From contig CAMYNZ010000325.1 of NCBI GenBank assembly GCA_947259865.1, positions 1 to 6,020 of the forward strand: a DNA stretch of 6,020 nt, read 5' to 3'. Positions 1-4,641 of the stretch are shown here, one piece after another. Positions within the stretch are counted from its first letter, which is position 1, and each line of letters begins with the position of its first letter. Source of the stretch: an uncultured Desulfobacterales bacterium. GTDB taxonomy: Bacteria > Desulfobacterota > Desulfobacteria > Desulfobacterales > G020354645. A program made the position numbers and the translations under genes. The notes beneath the pieces were generated by a model. That model saw nothing but the letters and a program-made list of their open reading frames with translations. It did no database searches and was not told where the DNA came from.

Positions 1-903
1 TGCCACAACTTCAACAACATTTGAAGGAATAAAATTTTCAGAGGATGTTGTGGCATCCACCCATTCAATATTTTCAGGTCTGATCGCCAGGTGAACGGTT
101 TCATTTTCTATATTTTCAAGGCCTGAAACCGAAAATTCCCGTTGTCCGAATGTTACTTTTCCATTCTTTTTAGTCCCTGAAATAAAGTTGGAGGTTCCCA
201 CAAATTCAGCAATAAAACTTGTTTTGGGTTGCTTATATATTTCAATGGGAGACCCAATCTGCCTGAATTCGCCATCTCTCATAATGATAACCCGGTCCGC
301 AAGTGCCAGCGCTTCTTCCTGGTCATGGGTCACGTAAATCAGGGTGATTCCGAGCTCTTCTTGCAATTTTTTGATCACGATTCTGAGGCGCACACGTATT
401 TTAGCATCAAGGGCACTTAAAGGCTCATCCAGAAGCAGAACGTTCGGTTTTATGGCAAGCGCGCGACCCAGCGCAACCCTTTGCTGCTGTCCACCGCTCA
501 ATTGCGAAGGGTAATGGTTTTCCCATTCGGTAAGACCCACCAGTTTTAGTATTTCACCGACCCTCTCGTTGATGAGCTTTTGCGGCATTTTCCGCATTTT
601 TAAACCAAAAGCGACATTTTGATTGACCGTCATATTCGGAAAGAGAGCATAAGATTGAAAAACAATTCCAAACTCCCGTTTCTGGGGAATCACATCGTTG
701 ATATTTTTCCCATCGTAAATAATATTACCGGATGTCGCCTGCTCAAAACCGGTGATAATTCTGAGAAGCGTGGTTTTTCCGCAGCCACTTGGACCTAAAA
801 AGCAAACAAATTCTCCGGGTTCAATGACCAGGTTGGCATCTTTTACCGCAACTAAAGATCCGAAATGTTTGCTCACGTTTTCTATGATTAGTTTTTTGGA
901 CAT
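1..903 (-). CDS. ABC importer ATP-binding subunit (FbpC/PotA/PhnT-like), C-terminus cut by window edge
   Basis: This is the nucleotide-binding subunit that hydrolyses ATP on the cytoplasmic face of an importer. The frame is open for 301 codons from ATG at 903 to the window edge. It shows Walker A GPSGCGKTT (residues 37-45), the Q-loop glutamine at 83, signature LSGGQ (135-139), Walker B VLLLDE (155-160), D-loop SALD (163-166) and the H-loop histidine at 193. From about residue 235 a TOBE-like region begins, with LAIRPENI at 272-279. Family members run about 340-370 residues, so roughly 40-70 are missing off the left edge. The start is the only reasonable one: an in-frame TGA lies just upstream, and no start codon lies between it and 903. 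The purine-rich AAAGGAG (918-924) is 14 nt from the ATG, which is unusually far. It lies downstream of the minus-strand binding protein and probably serves it. The substrate cannot be read from this subunit. Confidence 0.95.
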   Translation of the reverse strand, partial: MSKKLIIENVSKHFGSLVAVKDANLVIEPGEFVCFLGPSGCGKTTLLRIITGFEQATSGNIIYDGKNINDVIPQKREFGIVFQSYALFPNMTVNQNVAFGLKMRKMPQKLINERVGEILKLVGLTEWENHYPSQLSGGQQQRVALGRALAIKPNVLLLDEPLSALDAKIRVRLRIVIKKLQEELGITLIYVTHDQEEALALADRVIIMRDGEFRQIGSPIEIYKQPKTSFIAEFVGTSNFISGTKKNGKVTFGQREFSVSGLENIENETVHLAIRPENIEWVDATTSSENFIPSNVVEVVA

Positions 904-1090
904 TGTATGCGCTGCATCTCCTTTGGGTTTGCCGCCTCATTTCAACTGCTAGAGTTCTTATGATCCATACAAAATAGATAAAAGGTAATTATGTAGTGCA
1001 AATGATTAAACTTTCTGACGGGTACAAAAAATGAATAGACGATCACGGCAACGGCATAGGCAAATTGCCTAAAAAGGTTCTCACTATGAT
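904..1090 (-). other. Leader region between terminator and ATPase gene
   Basis: This stretch is gene-free on both strands and forms most of the 302-nt gap between the minus-strand binding protein and the ATPase gene. It holds a short palindrome around 1058-1070 (AGGCAA/TTGCCT) and AT-rich sequence. I could not find a convincing -35/-10 pair, so ATPase expression may depend on read-through of the upstream terminator or on a weak local promoter. Confidence 0.4.
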
Positions 1091-1137
1091 AAAAAACATA
1101 ACTTCATAAATCCTCCCTAGAGGATTTATGAAGTTAT
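1091..1137 (-). terminator. Intrinsic terminator after the minus-strand binding protein
   Basis: A perfect 18-bp inverted repeat (1098-1115 with 1120-1137) encloses a 4-nt loop. Read on the minus strand it is followed, after one G, by six T residues (1096 to 1091). The stem is AT-rich but long. There is no T-run on the plus-strand side, so it works in one direction only. It begins about 70 nt after the binding-protein stop codon. Its place between binding protein and ATPase would let the binding protein be made in excess, a common pattern in periplasmic ABC importers; that role is inferred. Confidence 0.88.
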
Positions 1138-1205
1138 TATTGGGAATTAAATGGGTAGCGTATTGGTAAAGGATTCAGCTACCATTAATCGTAATGGATT
1201 TGAAA

Positions 1206-2231
1206 TTATCTAAGGAAATGGCCTTGCCATACTTCAAGGATCTTGGCACGATTTTCTGATTGCCAGGGAAAATCCATGGGAGCCAGCTTGATCGAATCCA
1301 GAGCGGGCAGCTCTTTGGGTCCCATAATCCCCGGGTAGGTTACACCGAGTTTAAATTTGGCATATTCCTTCATCGCGCTTTTACTGATGGCCCAGTCCAA
1401 AAATTTCTTGGCGGCTTTTTCATGTTTGGCGCCCTTTAGCAACGAATTGACTTCAAGCTCAAATCCGGCCCCTTCTGCGGGCATCGCCATCACCACTGGA
1501 AATCCTTTCTTATTCAATGATGAGTAAACAAATGCAAAAGATGCACCAATTGCATATTCGCCGGCGGCAGTCAGCTTTGCCGGTTTAGAACCGCTCTTAA
1601 TATACTGGCCCATATTTTTATCTAACGCTTTCAGAAAATCCCAGGCTTTATTGTCTTCAACCGGTTTCTTTTTGTAATCCGGGTCCATCATTACCAGCAG
1701 GCTTGCCACCTGGAGGAAACCGGTCCCTGAACTGGCTGGGTTCGGCATGATCAGTTTGCCTTTATATGCAGGGTTGAGAAGGTCGTTCCATGATTGTGCC
1801 ATTGGAAGATTGCTCTTTTCCAAAACCCTCTCATTTCCGACAAAAGCCGCTGCATATAAATCGATGGCCGTCCAATATCCTTTTGGGTCTTTGAAATTGG
1901 CAGGGATTTTTCTCCAGCCTTTGGGTTTATATTTTTTAAGCATCCCTTTGGGGATAAATTCCGCGGTATTCGTCACCGCCCAACCCCAGATGCAGTCCGC
2001 CTGGGGATTATCCCGTTCTGCCAGCATCCTGGCACCCAATTCACCGGTTGATAAACGAATCGCCTGGATATCAAGGTCCGGAAGCTCCCTTTTTGCAACT
2101 TTAAGGTATTCCACCACCTCTTCATTTTCCAACGATGTATAGATAACTACGGTGGACTTTGCAGCTGCGATTCCCGACATTATAAATAAAGATACCAGGA
2201 TACCAATAATCGATAGACTTAGCTTTTTCAT
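1206..2231 (-). CDS. Periplasmic solute-binding protein of an ABC importer (FbpA/AfuA/PhnS-like)
   Basis: This 341-residue extracytoplasmic binding protein captures a solute in the periplasm and hands it to a membrane permease. It has a classic signal peptide: MKK, a hydrophobic core at about 5-20, and an AAA cleavage site near 22-24. The mature two-lobe protein shows GELGARML (63-70), a PASSGTGF motif (165-172) of the kind that contacts a bound anion or phosphate in this family, KSG at 212-214, and PAEG (251-254) near the hinge. The length is normal. The ferric-binding FbpA proteins carry two adjacent tyrosines; here the comparable stretch has only a single Tyr (FVYSS, 234-238), so iron is not supported, and phosphonate, sugar phosphate or another organic anion is possible. 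AAGGAGG (2236-2242) sits 4 nt before the ATG. A terminator follows, then the ATPase gene on the same strand. It is a diverged paralogue of the protein at 3271-4338. Confidence 0.93.
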   Translation of the reverse strand: MKKLSLSIIGILVSLFIMSGIAAAKSTVVIYTSLENEEVVEYLKVAKRELPDLDIQAIRLSTGELGARMLAERDNPQADCIWGWAVTNTAEFIPKGMLKKYKPKGWRKIPANFKDPKGYWTAIDLYAAAFVGNERVLEKSNLPMAQSWNDLLNPAYKGKLIMPNPASSGTGFLQVASLLVMMDPDYKKKPVEDNKAWDFLKALDKNMGQYIKSGSKPAKLTAAGEYAIGASFAFVYSSLNKKGFPVVMAMPAEGAGFELEVNSLLKGAKHEKAAKKFLDWAISKSAMKEYAKFKLGVTYPGIMGPKELPALDSIKLAPMDFPWQSENRAKILEVWQGHFLR

Positions 2232-2273
2232 ACTTCCTCCTTATTTATGTGTTTATAATTATTTGATCACATA

Positions 2274-2303
2274 CGGATAGCGCTTCTATTTTTTTGAAGT
2301 CAA
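2274..2303 (-). promoter_or_regulatory. Candidate sigma-70-type promoter for the minus-strand binding protein
   Basis: On the minus strand, TTGACT (2303-2298) matches the -35 consensus at five of six bases. After an 18-nt spacer comes TATCCG (2279-2274), a poor -10 with only the TAT conserved. A start near 2267 would give a 5' leader of about 35 nt containing the AAGGAGG ribosome site. The position is right, but the -10 is weak. Confidence 0.35.
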
Positions 2304-2352
2304 GTAGCTTATCATGCCCTAAGCGGAGAAAGACAAAAACTCGTCAGTGCTT

Positions 2353-2386
2353 GAAACGCTGCACTTGCAAGCGTGTGCGGCGTTTC
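2353..2386. repeat. Isolated 12-bp hairpin upstream of the minus-strand binding protein
   Basis: GAAACGCTGCAC (2353-2364) pairs with GTGCGGCGTTTC (2375-2386) over 12 bp with one T-G wobble, around a 10-nt loop that itself contains TTGCAA. No T-run follows on the plus strand; on the minus strand a short T-run appears only some distance beyond the stem, so a terminator is unlikely. It lies outside the fold-back element that starts at 2421 and upstream of the candidate promoter. Its function is unknown. Confidence 0.5.
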
Positions 2387-2533
2387 CGGTTTAAATGGCA
2401 AGAAATAATAGCAAGAGGTACTAGTGTTGCGTCCCGCAAATAAATTACAAAACTCAACCAACGGTTTGAAAGGTTTTTGCGAGCGCCATTAAGCATTTTG
2501 GGATGAAGACGCCTGCTGAAGCGGGGCGCTTGT

Positions 2534-2581
2534 CCGCCAAAGATCTTTGGCGTATTCACCCGCCAGAGACCGTTGGCGGGT
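2534..2581. repeat. Two tandem palindromic units in the core of the fold-back element
   Basis: CGCCAAAGATCTTTGGCG (2535-2552) is a perfect 18-bp palindrome. Twenty-six bases later a variant copy occurs: 2534-2552 and 2560-2578 are identical at 16 of 19 positions. The second copy also forms an 8-bp hairpin, ACCCGCCA (2558-2565) with TGGCGGGT (2574-2581) around 8 nt. No T-run follows on either strand, so these are not terminators. They look like an intergenic palindromic repeat unit carried within the larger element. Confidence 0.65.
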
Positions 2582-2583
2582 AA

Positions 2584-2637
2584 AAATCAAAAGCTGTCTG
2601 AGTCCCGAGCGTAAGCGAGGTCGAGTTCTTTTGATTT
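2584..2637. repeat. Inner inverted repeat of the fold-back element
   Basis: AAATCAAAAG (2584-2593) pairs perfectly with CTTTTGATTT (2628-2637) around 34 nt. It is nested inside the outer arms of the 2421-2740 element, so the core can form several stacked hairpins. Its function is unknown. Confidence 0.55.
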
Positions 2638-2740
2638 AGACCTGCTTCAGCAGGCGTCCCCGAAATGATCGCCGGCGTGAACGAAAGGCTTTCAAACCGC
2701 TGCAAGACTAATTAGAGTTATTCCTGGGACATGACACTAG

Positions 2741-3167
2741 GACTAAGCTCTAAATACGGTTTATCCTTCTTCAGGTACAGGCGATGCGCTCTGTTTGTCA
2801 AGTAAAATGTCAAAATCAAGTCTGCTGGGACTTGAAGTGGTTATTTATTAACAAGATTCTTATCAATTTCCATGCAAGATGTAGGGAAGAATTATTAGAT
2901 TGACTTATGCAACTGGACTTGACTTATATTAATGAATATTATTACAAATATATCTCCCAAAACTAGCTTACCGTAAGCGACTGCATTTCTGTATCTGATA
3001 CCTGCGCTGATATGTCTGGATTGTGTTGGGATTTCAAATGCATTGGGCAGCCTGAATCTTTGTATTATGAGCACACCCGCTTTTCAGGCTCTCTCGATAC
3101 CTGTCGATCATTTATCAACTGGTTTGTATTTTCAATTTCTAGCAACAAATAAATTATATAGCTGTGA
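2741..3167. other. AT-rich gene-free upstream region of the right-hand operon
   Basis: No coding frame or RNA gene is recognisable here. It contains a small 7-bp hairpin (TCAAGTC 2816-2822 with GACTTGA 2829-2835), a cluster of GTCAA/TTGAC words between about 2797 and 2925, and AT-rich tracts near 2925-2955 and 3145-3160. It probably carries the promoter and operators for the plus-strand operon, but I cannot place the start of transcription firmly. An unannotated small RNA is possible. Confidence 0.35.
2900..2948 (+). promoter_or_regulatory. Repeated TTGACTTAT with possible promoter
   Basis: TTGACTTAT occurs at 2900-2908 and again at 2919-2927, a 19-nt period (just under two helical turns). 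The second copy supplies TTGACT (five of six for a -35), followed 18 nt on by TACAAA (2943-2948, four of six for a -10). The repeat could be a two-site operator or two overlapping promoters. If used for the binding protein at 3271 it would give a leader of over 300 nt, so another promoter nearer the gene is also possible. Confidence 0.28.
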
Positions 3168-3245
3168 AAGGAGGTGAATAGACCGGAAGTAGAAGGTCTA
3201 GTTATGGTGAAATGGCCTTTTTGGGCCATATTACTCAATTTATAA
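3168..3245 (+). promoter_or_regulatory. Structured leader with extra ribosome-binding site and possible 23-codon leader ORF
   Basis: AAAGGAGGTGA (starting at 3168) is as complementary to the 16S anti-SD as a site can be, yet it is about 100 nt from the binding-protein start, which has its own SD. Two hairpins follow: TAGACC (3179-3184) with GGTCTA (3195-3200), and ATGGCC (3212-3217) with GGCCAT (3224-3229). In frame through this stretch runs an ORF from GTG 3174, overlapping the SD itself, or from ATG 3204 (preceded by AGAAGG), to TAA at 3243-3245. Its end reads MVKWPFWAILLNL, a hydrophobic tail. The GTG lies too close to the SD to use it, so ATG 3204 with the weaker site is the more realistic start. 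The stretch may be a leader peptide, a translational standby site or an attenuator. No known riboswitch was recognised. Confidence 0.3.
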
Positions 3246-3257
3246 ACGCCTTAAATT

Positions 3258-3265
3258 AAGGAGGT
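3258..3265 (+). promoter_or_regulatory. Shine-Dalgarno site of the plus-strand binding protein
   Basis: AAGGAGGT lies 5 nt before ATG 3271. It fixes the start of the binding protein and shows that the other strong site at 3168 is not needed for it. Confidence 0.85.
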
Positions 3266-3270
3266 ACACG

Positions 3271-4338
3271 ATGAAAGGAAAACTTTTCACGATAGCAGCT
3301 TTGGCCCTGGTGTTGACCTTCGGCCTTACTAACAGTGGCCTTCAGGCGGCCGATTCGATCAGCGCCTACCTGGGCTTCTCCCGCGAGGTTAACGAAGCCC
3401 TGGCCAAAAGGATCCAGGAAAAAACAGGAATTGAAGTCAAGGGCATCACGCTTTCCTGGGGAGAAATCGGTGCCAGAATTACCACGGAGTATCCAAGATT
3501 CAACGCCGATATGATTTTGTCAGTGGGTGCGGCCGAGGCCATAAACGGTGCCAAGAAGGGATATTTCGAAGCCTATAAATCACCGGCCTGGGCTGATATT
3601 GCCGATACCTTCAAATCCCCGGATGGCACTTATTATGCCCTGGGAACCTTTTCATTCCTTTTAGTGGGTAACAAGGAAAAATTGGCTGAAAAAGGGTATG
3701 GGATGCCTATGAGCTATAAGGAACTTTTGGATCCCAAGTGGAAAGGCCAAATCGTTGCCCCCTCACCCAGGACCTCGGGAACGGCCTTTATGATCAATTA
3801 TTCTTTTCTTCAGCTTTACGGTCAAAAAGAAGGCTGGAAGTATCTCGAGGGTCTGGATAATAACATGGCCTTTTACACCAAGAGCGGTAACGCTCCCACC
3901 GATCTTGTGGGCAGAGGCGAATACTTATTGGGGCTCACAGCGGACGAGAATGTATTGAAAAGGATCAACGACGGTTATCCGCTTCAGTGGGTTATCCCGG
4001 CAGAAGGCATCGGATACGAGGGTAATTACTGCACAATCCTGAAGGGAACCAAGAAGCTTGACCTGGCCAAGAAAGTTATGGACTATCTCGGCACCAAAGA
4101 TGCCAGCGAGTTTTTGGCTTCAATGGGGTATATTCCTCCGCGCCCGGGGATTCCCAGCGCACTGTATGGTGCTGCCAAGCCTAAGTTCATCAATGTTGAT
4201 CACGCCTGGGCCGTCAAGAATAAGAAAAAAGTCGTCAAACAATGGAAGAGTAAATTCATGATGAAGGAAACACCCAAGGCCAAGAAAGTCGGCGATGAGA
4301 AAGAAAGAAAGGCGGCCGAAGGGGCCAAGAAACAATAA
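3271..4338 (+). CDS. Periplasmic solute-binding protein of an ABC importer (AfuA/FbpA/PhnS-like), with charged C-terminal tail
   Basis: This 355-residue exported binding protein presumably feeds the permease encoded downstream. The signal peptide runs through residues 1-26 (basic MKGK, hydrophobic 5-19, cleavage after LQA). It shares a string of landmarks with the minus-strand protein at 1206-2231: GEIGARI (64-70), PRTSGTAF (166-173, the anion-contacting motif type), KSG (204-206) and PAEGIGYE (243-250). It lacks the adjacent Tyr pair expected of a ferric-ion-binding FbpA, so iron uptake is not supported; hexose phosphate, phosphonate or another anion would fit the motif. The last 24 residues (332-355) are a low-complexity tail with eight Lys and four Glu that has no counterpart in the minus-strand paralogue. 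A perfect SD fixes the start. The permease gene follows after 303 nt on the same strand. Confidence 0.93.
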   Translation: MKGKLFTIAALALVLTFGLTNSGLQAADSISAYLGFSREVNEALAKRIQEKTGIEVKGITLSWGEIGARITTEYPRFNADMILSVGAAEAINGAKKGYFEAYKSPAWADIADTFKSPDGTYYALGTFSFLLVGNKEKLAEKGYGMPMSYKELLDPKWKGQIVAPSPRTSGTAFMINYSFLQLYGQKEGWKYLEGLDNNMAFYTKSGNAPTDLVGRGEYLLGLTADENVLKRINDGYPLQWVIPAEGIGYEGNYCTILKGTKKLDLAKKVMDYLGTKDASEFLASMGYIPPRPGIPSALYGAAKPKFINVDHAWAVKNKKKVVKQWKSKFMMKETPKAKKVGDEKERKAAEGAKKQ

Positions 4339-4363
4339 CGTCTGTTTCTTAATCGTTATTTTT
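4334..4363 (+). terminator. Weak hairpin overlapping the binding-protein stop codon
   Basis: AATAACG (4334-4340) pairs with CGTTATT (4354-4360) around a 13-nt loop, followed by TTT. The stem is only 7 bp and AT-rich, and it includes the TAA stop codon. At best it would be a leaky terminator or an mRNA 3'-end protector reducing read-through into the permease gene. Confidence 0.25.
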
Positions 4364-4641
4364 GTGCTTTTTGTGACAAAACATTTTTACTGAAATGCAT
4401 AAATTGAGAAATTCTAATTTAGGATTTGTTTCGAATTTCGTGCTTCGGCCTGCCCTGGTGCGACGACAATTAAATTCACAGCGGCTAGGGTGAAGCCAAG
4501 GATATTTCAAAAACAAAGAATAGTTACTTGTAATCCAGGTCTGGGCCGGAGATATTGAATTACTGGACACGCTTAAAGCTAAGCGATAGAAGCCTGTTCA
4601 TTCCAGCGTGGCCGGTTCAGGGATTATAGGAGGAGCCCACG
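4339..4641 (+). other. 303-nt gap between binding protein and permease genes
   Basis: I see no credible gene here. The first 100 nt are AT-rich; read on the minus strand, the part around 4405-4447 has the A-rich, GAA/AAA-repetitive look of a dispersed intergenic repeat, which I can only suspect. A perfect 6-bp hairpin with a 4-nt loop (CGCTTA 4570-4575, TAAGCG 4580-4585) lies about 56 nt before the permease start. No clear promoter was found, so the permease is probably co-transcribed with the binding protein. Confidence 0.35.
4628..4633 (+). promoter_or_regulatory. Shine-Dalgarno site that selects the GTG start of the permease
   Basis: AGGAGG ends 8 nt before GTG 4642, which is ideal spacing. 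It supports a GTG start for the permease; the next residues, AEAAAV, precede a basic segment and the first membrane helix, as expected. Confidence 0.85.

Larger units (their letters stand above)
2421..2740. mobile_element. MITE-like fold-back element, non-coding, bounded by CTAG
   Basis: The two ends are mirror images: the 52 nt from 2421 match the reverse complement of the 52 nt ending at 2740 at 35 positions without a gap. Each end begins CTAGTGT, followed by GTCCC and AATAA at the same distances. Deeper blocks also pair perfectly: an 11-mer (2462-2472 with 2689-2699) and a 15-mer (2508-2522 with 2644-2658). The arms are therefore about 100 nt each and enclose a core with further palindromes. 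No transposase or credible ORF is inside. CTAG at both ends could be a target duplication (CTAG is palindromic), or the true duplication could be only TA; IS5-like (CTAG) and IS630/Tc1-like (TA) families would fit these options respectively. It would have to be moved in trans. Arm divergence suggests an old insertion. It sits between the two divergent operons. Confidence 0.65.

Noticed and set aside
1058..1070. AGGCAA/TTGCCT palindrome as a possible terminator or operator
   Set aside because: The stem is only 6 bp with a single-base loop and no T-run; it could easily occur by chance.
1747..2142. Plus-strand frame of 131 codons
   Set aside because: It lies entirely antisense within the well-supported binding-protein gene at 1206-2231; a shadow frame.
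2344..2559. Minus-strand frame of 71 codons starting MNTPKIFGG
   Set aside because: It lies mostly over the left arm and palindromes of the fold-back element, crosses the element boundary, has no domain or export signature, and is Arg-rich as expected of a chance frame through palindromic repeats.
2594..2627. CGAGCGTAAGCGAGG stretch as a hairpin
   Set aside because: On checking base by base, it does not form a stable stem by itself; it is only the loop of the inner inverted repeat.
2232..3270. CRISPR array, tRNA or riboswitch in the long central gap
   Set aside because: No regularly spaced identical repeats, no cloverleaf and no known aptamer core was recognised; the repeats present are inverted and fit the fold-back element better.
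4349..4570. Minus-strand frame of 73 codons in the gap before the permease
   Set aside because: It is antisense to a transport operon, with biased composition (Lys, Asn, Arg, Cys, His) typical of translated repeat sequence and no recognisable domain.
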